Of a DNA stretch of 15,325 bases, positions 7,902 through 15,040 are shown one piece after another. The notes beneath the pieces were generated by a model. It saw only the letters and a program-made list of their open reading frames with translations. It ran no database searches and was not told where the DNA came from. Within the stretch, counting starts at the first letter, position 1. Each line of letters starts with the position of its first letter. Where the stretch lies: contig CAMYLL010000022.1 in assembly GCA_947259235.1 (NCBI GenBank), positions 1 to 15,325 of the forward strand, written 5' to 3'. This DNA is from an uncultured Pseudodesulfovibrio sp. Its GTDB lineage: Bacteria > Desulfobacterota > Desulfovibrionia > Desulfovibrionales > Desulfovibrionaceae. A program made the position numbers and the translations under genes.

Positions 7902-8423
7902 TTACTTACCAGCTTTCTTCAGTTTGTTGACTTCATCAACGAGATTGTCCGTGATGTCTATGCCATCAGCCACATACGATACGCCGCTGGTTCCCAGCTC
8001 AAGGATGACGGTGTACTTGTTCACCTTGGCGTATTCGGTCATGACCTTGATGATCTTCTCCACGATGGGCTGACCAAGCTCCTGCTGGGTTGCCTGGCGC
8101 TTCTGGCGGTAAGCCACAACGCTGTCCTGATAATCGCGGGTCATACGACGAAAATCACGCAGCTTGTCCTGCTTGGCTTCCAGCTTCAATGCCAAGTCCT
8201 GATTTTTCAGTTCTTCTTCAAGCTTCTGAATTTCCAGGGCATCTTTTTGAAGGCTCTTCTCGATGGGCTCGAACTGTGCCTTCAGCTTTGCAGCCACGGC
8301 CTTGCCGTAATCACAGTTGACCATGACGGTCTGCATGCTGAAGACACCGACCTTGGTCTCGGCGAAAGCCACCGATTGGAAAAGAAAAACACACAAAACG
8401 GCGAGAAAAAGAACCTTCTTCAT
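7902..8423 (-). CDS. skp: Skp/OmpH-family periplasmic chaperone
   Basis: Skp holds unfolded outer-membrane proteins in the periplasm before they reach BamA. The 173-residue precursor has a signal peptide with cleavage likely after AFA (residue 21). A short strand follows (TKVGVFSMQTVM), then a long charged coiled coil (about 42-118), and a C-terminal strand region (KYTVILELGTSGVSYVADGIDIT) that closes the trimer body in the family. The ATG at 8423 has a clean AAGGAG seven bases upstream (8431-8436). It lies 28 bases after bamA and four before lpxD, the same bamA-skp-lpxD order as in E. coli. Sequence identity in this family is low; the call rests on architecture and position. Confidence 0.93.
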   Translation of the reverse strand: MKKVLFLAVLCVFLFQSVAFAETKVGVFSMQTVMVNCDYGKAVAAKLKAQFEPIEKSLQKDALEIQKLEEELKNQDLALKLEAKQDKLRDFRRMTRDYQDSVVAYRQKRQATQQELGQPIVEKIIKVMTEYAKVNKYTVILELGTSGVSYVADGIDITDNLVDEVNKLKKAGK

Positions 8424-8451
8424 ATTGTAACTCCTTGCAATTATGCCGTGT

Positions 8452-11166
8452 CTAGAATTGTTGTCCCATTAACATTTCGATCTTGTGTCGTCCACTTGTT
8501 CCGATTCTGTCCAGACCATAGCCGTAGACGAAACCGACCGGACCCATGGGCGAGAACCAGTTGAGTCCTGCGCCAACACTCTTGTAGAGACCGAGAGTAG
8601 GCGCCGTGCCTTTTCGGCTCGGCGAAGAAAAGAACATCTCGCTCTCCTTCCATGAGTTACCCGCATCGAAAAAGACCAAAGACGAAATACCGTACTCCTT
8701 GCTCAGCTGGCGCTTCAACTCAAGGTTGGTATAGAATGCCTTTGTACCACCCTCGGCCGCTCCGGCGGAATCAAGCGGCGTGATCGCATATGAGGAGTAA
8801 CCGCGAACGGTCCCGACCCCGCCGAGATCAAACCGCTGGTCGGTGGGGATAGTCCCGCCACCGAAGTTCTTGTGCAGGAAACCGCCCCAAAACTTGCTAT
8901 GAAACACTACCTCTTCTATGGCCGGCGTATACCATTCGAATGAACCAACATACTTCACGAAGTCATCAGTTCCCCCCAGCGGACCGCCGCCGTAAAGGAG
9001 CGCAAACGACGTCACGGTTCCGCGACTGGCGTTCATGTAGTTATCACGAGTGTCTCGAGAGACCGAAGCGGCCAACTGACTGAGAAAGTGTGACCCGGCG
9101 TCGTCCTTGATGGAGTCCGAAGCCTCTTCGTCGATATCGGTCAGGGTGTATGACTCGGCCGTGTAGTCCCAGGCAAAGTTCGAGTACTCGCCAATCTGAT
9201 AGTTGAAGCTGACTATGCCGCCAGTGGACCGCTTGGTGTAGTCGTTGAAGTCTTCGTTACGGTTGTGGGCTTCCATGGAAAGCCCGACATCCGTGTCGTT
9301 GAGATGGGGGTTGCGGAAGGTCAGCGTAAAGGCTGTCTTGCGTCCACTGAAGGCGCCGTTGAGTGCGAGCAGATACCCTTTTCCGAAAAGGTTGGACTCT
9401 GACACATCGGCGGCCAGGTATACGCTGTCGTAGGTCGAGTAACCGATACCGCCGCCGATCTTGCCTGTGGGCTTGTCTTTGACCTTGACAACGAGATCCA
9501 TCTCCTCGGGGTTGCCCGTAGGCACAGGAGAGATATCGACTTTCTCGAAGTATCCGAGGTTGTTCAAACGCTCGTGTGACCGCTGAAGCTTGTCACCGCT
9601 GAACATATCGCCGTCGGCCAATCGCATGTCGCGCAGGATGACGTTGTCGCGGGTAACGGTGTTCCCTTCAAGCAGCACGCGGCGGATATGCACCCGCTGA
9701 TGCTTGGTGATGGTATAGACGACATCGACAATTTTGGTTGCCGCATCGTCCTTGAGATTCACCTGCACATCGGCATAAGCATAGCCATAGTTATTGTAAT
9801 AATTGGTCAGGGAGTCGACATCGGCCTTGAGCAGCGAGCGATCGAAATAATCGTCGTTGTCTTTGAGGCTGCTGATTCTGGTGAGCCCTTTGAGCTTTTC
9901 AGGGCCGTCGATCAGGTCGCCCTTGAATATGGTGTCACCCATCTTGTAGCGCTCGCCTTCCCAGACCTGATAGATGACGTCAATTCCGTCGTCTTTGATC
10001 TCCACTTCGGGACGGCCAACCTTGACCTCGATGAAGCCCTTGCTGTTATAGTAGGCCTCAATGGCGGAAGCGTCACGGTCGAGAAGTTCTTCCTTGAGCA
10101 CGCCGGTGTTGGTGATCCAGGAGAGCATGCCGCGCTCCTTGAGGGCGAGGATGTCCTTGATGTCGTCGGGATCAAGCTGCTTGGCTCCGTCGATGACAAC
10201 ATTCTGGATGTAAAGCTTCGGTCCCTCGTCTATCACGAAAGTCAAACGGGCCACTCCCGATCCGGTATCTTCAATCTCGTGGGTGACCTTTGCCTTGTAG
10301 TAGCCTTCCTTGCGGTACATCTCGCGGATGACGCGAATGTCATCGGAAAGCACCTTGGGGTTGACGACGCCGCCCTTTTTCGTGGAAACCGCTTCGAGAA
10401 TGTCTTCGGAATCGATGGCATCGGATCCACGAACGCCCAAGGCCTGGATCCGCGGTTTTTCAACCACCTGGAAGATGACTTTCTTGCCGTCGGGAACATC
10501 CTCGATCTTGACGGTGACATCATCGAAGTATCCGAGATCGTAAATATTTTTGAGCGCTGTATTGGCCGCTTTGGCTGTCAGCATGTCTCCGCGCTGGATG
10601 GTCAGACGCATGAGCACCACGTCCTTGTCCAGGACCTGGGTTCCTTCGACGTCCACCTCAGCCACAACTTCGAGCTTGAGGAGGTCCATTTTCATGCGAT
10701 CAACCAGCGTGTCGACTGCGGGAAGAAGGTTGATCAGTCCTTCCTTGTTCACGGAGATACGCTTGCCGCCGTCTGTCGCATAGGCGTCGACAAGGCGGGT
10801 ATCAAGAGTCAAATCGTCGCCAATCTGATTCAGTGATCCATAAACGGAAAACCCTGCTCCCGTGAGCAGCGCCAACTCGCGAGCGGATTTCGCATTGATG
10901 GTTTTTATACACTTTTCCTCGATAAGACGAACAACCTCGGCGTTGTCTACAACCTCGAACCCCGTATCGCGCAGGCGATCACTCAGGAGTTCCGGCAGGC
11001 TGTCCTTGAGATAGGACAAATCGTCACCGGCATTGATGGAAAAAGGCAGTACGGCGATCTTGACGTCCTTGGCGTCTCCGTCGGCGGCAAGCGCCGCGCC
11101 GGAAACGGTAACTACCAGAAGTACAAGGGCCAAAATCACCAAGCTGCGAATGCGACTAATGAGCAT
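8452..11166 (-). CDS. bamA: Outer-membrane protein assembly factor BamA with extra N-terminal TolB-like domain
   Basis: BamA is the core of the BAM complex that folds beta-barrel proteins into the outer membrane. The product has 904 residues, about 100 more than E. coli BamA (810). In order: signal peptide (1-27, cleavage after AALA); an extra domain at about 34-160 (KIAVLPFSINAGDDLSYLKD, later VYGSLNQIGDDLTLDTRLVDA) resembling TolB-N/FlgO/CsgG-type modules; five POTRA domains (about 165-236, 237-315, 316-404, 405-488, 490-565); and the barrel (566-904). The conserved loop-6 motif is VRGY at 787-790 and the chain ends in phenylalanine. I chose the ATG at 11166 because GGGAG (11173-11177) lies six bases upstream and the signal peptide follows at once; a GTG nine codons earlier would precede it by a poor leader. 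The gene overlaps lolD by 11 bases. Confidence 0.96.
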   Translation of the reverse strand: MLISRIRSLVILALVLLVVTVSGAALAADGDAKDVKIAVLPFSINAGDDLSYLKDSLPELLSDRLRDTGFEVVDNAEVVRLIEEKCIKTINAKSARELALLTGAGFSVYGSLNQIGDDLTLDTRLVDAYATDGGKRISVNKEGLINLLPAVDTLVDRMKMDLLKLEVVAEVDVEGTQVLDKDVVLMRLTIQRGDMLTAKAANTALKNIYDLGYFDDVTVKIEDVPDGKKVIFQVVEKPRIQALGVRGSDAIDSEDILEAVSTKKGGVVNPKVLSDDIRVIREMYRKEGYYKAKVTHEIEDTGSGVARLTFVIDEGPKLYIQNVVIDGAKQLDPDDIKDILALKERGMLSWITNTGVLKEELLDRDASAIEAYYNSKGFIEVKVGRPEVEIKDDGIDVIYQVWEGERYKMGDTIFKGDLIDGPEKLKGLTRISSLKDNDDYFDRSLLKADVDSLTNYYNNYGYAYADVQVNLKDDAATKIVDVVYTITKHQRVHIRRVLLEGNTVTRDNVILRDMRLADGDMFSGDKLQRSHERLNNLGYFEKVDISPVPTGNPEEMDLVVKVKDKPTGKIGGGIGYSTYDSVYLAADVSESNLFGKGYLLALNGAFSGRKTAFTLTFRNPHLNDTDVGLSMEAHNRNEDFNDYTKRSTGGIVSFNYQIGEYSNFAWDYTAESYTLTDIDEEASDSIKDDAGSHFLSQLAASVSRDTRDNYMNASRGTVTSFALLYGGGPLGGTDDFVKYVGSFEWYTPAIEEVVFHSKFWGGFLHKNFGGGTIPTDQRFDLGGVGTVRGYSSYAITPLDSAGAAEGGTKAFYTNLELKRQLSKEYGISSLVFFDAGNSWKESEMFFSSPSRKGTAPTLGLYKSVGAGLNWFSPMGPVGFVYGYGLDRIGTSGRHKIEMLMGQQF

Positions 11167-11839
11167 ACAATTCTCCCGAGCGCAGTTCCACACGCCGATT
11201 CATCATCCCGGCCAGGGCCGGGTTATGCGTCACGACGATAAACGTCATACCCAATTCATTATTAAGAGAGACCAGGAGTTCGCCAATGTGAGCGCCGTTC
11301 TCCGCATCGAGATTTCCGGTCGGCTCATCCGCGAGGAGTACCTTGGGGCGAAGCAGAATGGCGCGCGCTATGGCCGCACGCTGACGCTCTCCCCCGGAAA
11401 GGGTCGTCACCTTGTGCTCCTGCCTATGTGTAAGATCGACCATCGCGAGAGCCTCCCTGGCCATTCTGATGCCCTCGTTGCGACTCTTGCCCGCGATAAA
11501 GGCGGGCATTGCAACGTTTTCGAGCGTTGTAAACTCCGGGAGCAGGTGGTGGAACTGAAACACGAAACCGATCTCACGATTTCTGAGTTCAGCCCGCTGC
11601 TTGCTCCCAAGGGTGCTCAAATCGACATCATTCAAAAAAATTGCTCCCGATGTCACCGTATCGAGGGTCCCCAGCAAGTGCAGAAGCGTCGTTTTTCCTG
11701 AGCCCGACGCGCCCAGCACGGCCAACGATTCACCCCGTTCTATGGTCATGTCGACGTTGCGCAGCACACGCACCGTCTCCGAAGGCCCTTCGAATTCCTT
11801 ATCCACGGCAACCAAGCGGTATATAGCCTCTTTATTCAT
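11156..11839 (-). CDS. lolD: Lipoprotein-releasing ABC transporter ATP-binding protein LolD
   Basis: LolD powers release of outer-membrane lipoproteins from the inner membrane to LolA, working with the LolC/E permease encoded just upstream. The 227-residue ATPase has Walker A GASGSGKT (43-50), the Q-loop within FQFHHLLPEF (94-103, a LolD-specific stretch), signature LSGGE (147-151), Walker B with LLADE (168-172), D-loop NLDA and the switch histidine H205. The frame is open four codons further, to an ATG at 11851. I chose the ATG at 11839 because the start MNKEAIYRL aligns with the E. coli protein; neither start has a clear ribosome binding site, so coupling to lolC (eight-base overlap) is likely. 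It also overlaps bamA by 11 bases. Confidence 0.96.
   Translation of the reverse strand: MNKEAIYRLVAVDKEFEGPSETVRVLRNVDMTIERGESLAVLGASGSGKTTLLHLLGTLDTVTSGAIFLNDVDLSTLGSKQRAELRNREIGFVFQFHHLLPEFTTLENVAMPAFIAGKSRNEGIRMAREALAMVDLTHRQEHKVTTLSGGERQRAAIARAILLRPKVLLADEPTGNLDAENGAHIGELLVSLNNELGMTFIVVTHNPALAGMMNRRVELRSGELYAH
11173..11177 (-). promoter_or_regulatory. Ribosome binding site deciding the bamA start
   Basis: The minus strand reads GGGAG six bases before the ATG at 11166-11164. It lies inside the last codons of lolD, so ribosomes ending lolD are placed to start bamA. It favours this ATG over the GTG at 11193. Confidence 0.6.
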
Positions 11840-13061
11840 AACGCAAGGCATCGCTCGGGCTTAAGGCCGCCGCTCTCCGGGCCGGATAAATGGTTGCCAG
11901 AAAACACAGCAGGAACGCCGCCCCACCGATGGCTATCAGATCAATCGACTCAAGCCGCACAGGCAGGTAATCCACCGGATACACGTTGCTGGGCAACTTG
12001 ATGAACTGATATTTTTTGAGCAGCAGGCTCACCGGCACACCAATCAGGAACCCCAGGACCGTTCCGGCCAGGCCGATGAAGGTTCCCTGCAACATGAATA
12101 TCCGCCTGATGCTCGAAGCATCTGCACCGATGGACATAAGCACTGCTATGTCTTTGGTTTTTTGTATTACCAACATAACCAGCGTCGTGACAATGCTAAA
12201 AGAGCCGACCAATACGATCATGGCCAGGATTATGAACATGGCCGTTTTCTCAAGCTCCAAGGCGGCAAAGAGGTTCGCGTTCATTTCCTGCCAATTACGA
12301 ACGTACACGGTGAATGATCCAATCTGTTCCCGCAATAGTTCGGAGATATTTTCGACATTATACACGTCGTTGACGCTGATCTCCAGGCCGGACACAACAT
12401 CGTCCTTGAAACCCAGCAACTGGCGGGCGGCAGGGATGGTCACGTACCCCAGGGACGAATCATACTCGAACATGCCGGTCTTGAACACGCCGGCCACGAC
12501 GAACCGCTTGACCTTGGGCGCAAAGCCGGCAGAGCTGGACCTGCCGGATGATGAAAGGAGGTTCACCTCGGACCCCTGGGTCAACCCCAGGCGCTTGGCC
12601 AGTTCAGCGCCGATGATGATGCCCGGCTCGTCCGAATCGCTGCCGAGGTTCTCTATTCCGCCGCTGATCATGTCCTTGGACAGGCTCAGCACGGAATCGG
12701 AAGTGGACGGGTCGATTCCGCGAAGGACCACGCCCTTGACTCCGTTGCGTGTGGACAGCATCACCTCGGAATAAACGAAGGGCGTCACGCCGGTCACACC
12801 GGGGACCTTTTCGGCCTCATCGGCCATTATGCGATAATCCTTGATGCCACCGCGAAGGGATGTGACCAGAATATGGGCGTTGACACCCAGAATCTTGTCG
12901 CGAAGGACTGTTGAGAATCCGTTCATGACGCCGATGACCACGATCAGCGCTCCGACTCCAATGGCAACGCCGAAGACGGCAAAGAGCGATATGATCGATA
13001 TGAACGCCTGCCTGCGCAGAGCGAACAGATATCTCAGCGCGATGAAGGTTTCAAATCTCAT
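11832..13061 (-). CDS. lolC: Lipoprotein-releasing ABC transporter permease LolC/LolE
   Basis: This is the membrane subunit of the Lol exporter, which extracts lipoproteins from the outer leaflet of the inner membrane. The 409-residue protein has the MacB/FtsX-like plan: one membrane helix (22-46), a large periplasmic domain (about 47-270), then three helices (274-299, 322-348, 374-392). It ends with the typical YPARRAAALSPSDALRYE. The cytoplasmic coupling region contains KTKDIAVLMSIGA. Only one LolC/E-type gene is present here, next to lolD, whereas enterics have lolC and lolE flanking lolD. It may act as a homodimer, as proposed for LolF-type exporters, or pair with a paralogue elsewhere. 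The ATG at 13061 has AAAGG about nine bases upstream. It lies 31 bases after lysS. Confidence 0.95.
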   Translation of the reverse strand: MRFETFIALRYLFALRRQAFISIISLFAVFGVAIGVGALIVVIGVMNGFSTVLRDKILGVNAHILVTSLRGGIKDYRIMADEAEKVPGVTGVTPFVYSEVMLSTRNGVKGVVLRGIDPSTSDSVLSLSKDMISGGIENLGSDSDEPGIIIGAELAKRLGLTQGSEVNLLSSSGRSSSAGFAPKVKRFVVAGVFKTGMFEYDSSLGYVTIPAARQLLGFKDDVVSGLEISVNDVYNVENISELLREQIGSFTVYVRNWQEMNANLFAALELEKTAMFIILAMIVLVGSFSIVTTLVMLVIQKTKDIAVLMSIGADASSIRRIFMLQGTFIGLAGTVLGFLIGVPVSLLLKKYQFIKLPSNVYPVDYLPVRLESIDLIAIGGAAFLLCFLATIYPARRAAALSPSDALRYE

Positions 13062-13092
13062 AGGCTGCCTTTGCGCTTACTGTGCATGAAAC

Positions 13093-14676
13093 CTACCCGG
13101 CCTCTGGCCGCAACAGCGGGAACAAAATGACCTCGCGGATGGATGCGCTATCGGTCAGAAGCATGACGAGGCGGTCGATGCCGACGCCCTGTCCTGCTGC
13201 GGGAGGCATGCCGTACTCAAGGGCGCGAACATAGTCCTCGTCCATGAAATGGGCCTCCTCGTCTCCTGCTTCCTTTTCCTTTACCTGGTCTTCGAACCGA
13301 CCGCGCTGGTCCACGGGGTCATTGAGCTCGGAGAAGGCGTTTGCCATTTCCCGCCCCGTCATGAACAACTCGAAGCGATCCGTGATTTCGGGATTATCCT
13401 CGTTCCTGCGGGACAGTGGCGATATGTCGGTGGGGTAATGATAAATGAAATGCGGCTGGATCAGTCGCGGCTCCACCAGGATGTCGAAGAGCTTGGCCTG
13501 GAGCTTGCCCAGCTTCTCGCCCTCGACGACCTTCTCGCCCTTCTCCTTCACCAACGCCTTGCATTTCTCGTAGTCCGAATAGACTTCAGGCGCCACTCCG
13601 CCGATCTTTTCGAGGGAATCGTGGAACGCCAGCCGGGTCCATGCGCCCACCGAGAGATCAATCTGCTCGCCCTGATAGGGAACCACGCTCGACCCCGTGG
13701 CCTTTACGGCAACACGGGAGAACATCTCTTCGGTAAGATCCATGAGATCTTCGAAGTTGGCATAGGCCCAGTAGAATTCGAGCATGGTGAACTCGGGATT
13801 GTGCTGGGTGGAAATGCCCTCGTTGCGGAAGTTTCGGTTGATCTCGTAGACCCGCTCGAAACCGCCGACCAGCAACCGCTTGAGATACAGCTCGGGCGCG
13901 ATGCGCATGTAGAGCTTCATGTCCAAGGCGTTGTGATGTGTCTCGAAGGGCTTGGCCATGGCGCCGCCGGGAATGGCCTGCATCATGGGAGTCTCGACTT
14001 CCATGAAGCCCTTTTCGTCGAGAAAGTCTCTGAGTTCGCGCACGATGGCCGTACGCATCATGAAGATTTCCTTGGTCCGGGGGGTGACGATCAGGTCGAC
14101 ATACCGCTGCCGGTAGCGGGTCTCCACATCCTTGAGTCCGTGATACTTCTCCGGCAAAGGACGCATGGACTTGCTGACACGCCTGAACCCTCTGGTTTTG
14201 ACGGTGAGCTCCCCGGTCTTCGTCCTGAAGAGGGAACCGCGGACGCCCACGATGTCTCCGATGTCCGTTTTCTTGAAGAGCTGGTAGGCTTCGGTCCCCA
14301 GATCGTCCCTGGCGGCATAGACCTGAATCTTGCCACCACGGTCCTGCAGATGAAAAAACGTCACCTTTCCAAAGGAGCGATAGGAGACGACGCGCCCGGC
14401 CAGGGCGAAATCATACTCCGCGGCCTCAAGAGTTTCGCCGTCGGTTTCGGAGAACCGGGCCCAAAGGGTCTCAATCTCCGTATCACGCCGAAAATCATTG
14501 GGATACAGGTGAATGTCATCGTCCAGAAGCTGACATGCCTTCTCAACACGCGTCTTGATGACGGCGTTGAGTTCGTCCTTGGCCTGAAGTGCCTCGAGCA
14601 TCGGCATGAACCTGTCCGCATGGGCGGACTTGGTTGCAAGCTTGATTTTCTTATTTTTTTTCTTATCGTTTGACAA
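13093..14676 (-). CDS. lysS: Lysyl-tRNA synthetase, class II
   Basis: LysS charges tRNA-Lys with lysine in the cytoplasm. The 527-residue enzyme has an N-terminal anticodon-binding OB fold (about 90-168, with AGRVVSYRSFGKVTFFHLQD) and a class II core: motif 1 (about 218-240, FLDEKGFMEVETPMMQ), motif 2 (about 273-302, with the FRNE core) and motif 3 (about 496-521, GVGIDRLVMLLT). The ISPLSRRN and ELFMTGREMANAFSELNDP stretches are typical of LysS. The start is uncertain. I chose TTG at 14676, preceded by a purine-rich run with AGGG and AGGA; another TTG lies eight codons upstream, and ATG codons at 14607 and 14601 would give the usual N-terminus. The preferred start adds about 25 lysine-rich residues. 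The gene heads the envelope operon. Confidence 0.97.
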   Translation of the reverse strand: MSNDKKKNKKIKLATKSAHADRFMPMLEALQAKDELNAVIKTRVEKACQLLDDDIHLYPNDFRRDTEIETLWARFSETDGETLEAAEYDFALAGRVVSYRSFGKVTFFHLQDRGGKIQVYAARDDLGTEAYQLFKKTDIGDIVGVRGSLFRTKTGELTVKTRGFRRVSKSMRPLPEKYHGLKDVETRYRQRYVDLIVTPRTKEIFMMRTAIVRELRDFLDEKGFMEVETPMMQAIPGGAMAKPFETHHNALDMKLYMRIAPELYLKRLLVGGFERVYEINRNFRNEGISTQHNPEFTMLEFYWAYANFEDLMDLTEEMFSRVAVKATGSSVVPYQGEQIDLSVGAWTRLAFHDSLEKIGGVAPEVYSDYEKCKALVKEKGEKVVEGEKLGKLQAKLFDILVEPRLIQPHFIYHYPTDISPLSRRNEDNPEITDRFELFMTGREMANAFSELNDPVDQRGRFEDQVKEKEAGDEEAHFMDEDYVRALEYGMPPAAGQGVGIDRLVMLLTDSASIREVILFPLLRPEAG

Positions 14677-14728
14677 TTTTCCTATCCCTGTCTCCTGCAA
14701 AGTCTAGAAAAAAACAAGAGACGTTGAA

Positions 14729-14757
14729 TCCGTAAGCCAAATAACGCTTCCCGTCAA
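14729..14757 (-). promoter_or_regulatory. Putative promoter of lysS and the envelope operon
   Basis: On the minus strand TTGACG (14757-14752, 5 of 6 consensus bases) is followed after 17 bases by TACGGA (14734-14729), a poor -10 element. Transcription would start near 14722 and give a leader of about 45 bases before the TTG start at 14676. The -35 is convincing; the -10 is not. Confidence 0.35.
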
Positions 14758-14823
14758 GAAAATGAACCTGTTAACCCCAAGTTAATCTCTCCCGGACAAA
14801 TCCACAAAACTCAAAATTTTTCC

Positions 14824-14852
14824 TTGACCGCCTCATGCGATTTGTTTAGACA
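14824..14852 (+). promoter_or_regulatory. Putative tRNA-Asn promoter
   Basis: TTGACC (14824-14829, 5 of 6) and TAGACA (14847-14852, 3 of 6) are spaced by 17 bases. An A/T-rich tract at 14805-14821 sits directly upstream, as UP elements do in stable-RNA promoters. The predicted start is near 14859, about 18 bases before the mature tRNA. Confidence 0.5.
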
Positions 14853-14876
14853 CTTTCTCGCTTCGACGACAAATGT

Positions 14877-14952
14877 TCCCCAGTAGCTCAATTGGCAGAG
14901 CGGGTGACTGTTAATCACTAGGTTCGCGGTTCAAGTCCGTGCTGGGGAGCCA
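14877..14952 (+). tRNA. tRNA-Asn (anticodon GTT)
   Basis: This 76-base gene folds as a full cloverleaf. The acceptor stem is TCCCCAG (14877-14883) with CTGGGGA (14942-14948), followed by G as the discriminator base and an encoded CCA (14950-14952). The D stem is GCTC/GAGC. The anticodon stem GGTGA/TCACT carries the loop CTGTTAA with anticodon GTT at 14910-14912. The T arm is CGCGG, TTCAAGT, CCGTG. GTT reads asparagine codons AAC and AAU. The gene faces away from lysS, has its own terminator, and is followed by an integrase, so its 3' half is the probable attachment site of an integrated element. Confidence 0.98.
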
Positions 14953-14960
14953 AGATAATC

Positions 14961-15001
14961 AAGGGTTCACGAGATTCACGCTCGTGAACCCTTTCTTTTT
15001 T
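14961..15001 (+). terminator. Strong intrinsic terminator after tRNA-Asn
   Basis: A perfect 13-base-pair inverted repeat (AAGGGTTCACGAG at 14961-14973, CTCGTGAACCCTT at 14981-14993) encloses a seven-base loop and is followed by TCTTTTTT (14994-15001). It should end tRNA transcription and shield the integrase from read-through. Confidence 0.93.
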
Positions 15002-15019
15002 GCTCCAAATTTGCTCCAA
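14999..15019 (+). repeat. Tandem TTTGCTCCAA direct repeat upstream of the integrase
   Basis: TTTGCTCCAA occurs at 14999-15008 and again at 15010-15019, an 11-base period close to one helical turn, between the tRNA terminator and the integrase start. Such spacing suits a pair of protein-binding sites on one DNA face, for example integrase arm sites or a control site for the integrase. The function is inferred from position only. Confidence 0.6.
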
Positions 15020-15040
15020 TGCGTCACCAGGAGGTGGAGC

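Larger units (their letters stand above)
14677..14876. other. Intergenic region between divergent lysS and tRNA-Asn
   Basis: This 200-base AT-rich region holds putative promoters facing both ways. One faces left to lysS (14729-14757) and one right to the tRNA (14824-14852). Between them lie a GTTAA direct repeat 11 bases apart (14770-14774 and 14781-14785) and an A/T tract at 14805-14821 that could act as an UP element for the tRNA promoter. No further gene is visible. Confidence 0.6.

Noticed and set aside
9688..10836. Open frame of 382 codons on the plus strand, opposite bamA
   Set aside because: Antisense to the POTRA and TolB-like region of bamA; its low-complexity hydrophobic/acidic composition mirrors the bamA codons.
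11167..11193. GTG start for BamA nine codons upstream
   Set aside because: It would put a short non-signal-like leader (WNCARENC) before a complete signal peptide; the ATG at 11166 has a well-spaced GGGAG.
13249..14673. Open frame of 474 codons on the plus strand, opposite lysS
   Set aside because: It is antisense to a certain gene over its whole length, has no ribosome binding site or recognisable domain, and is a by-product of GC-biased third codon positions.
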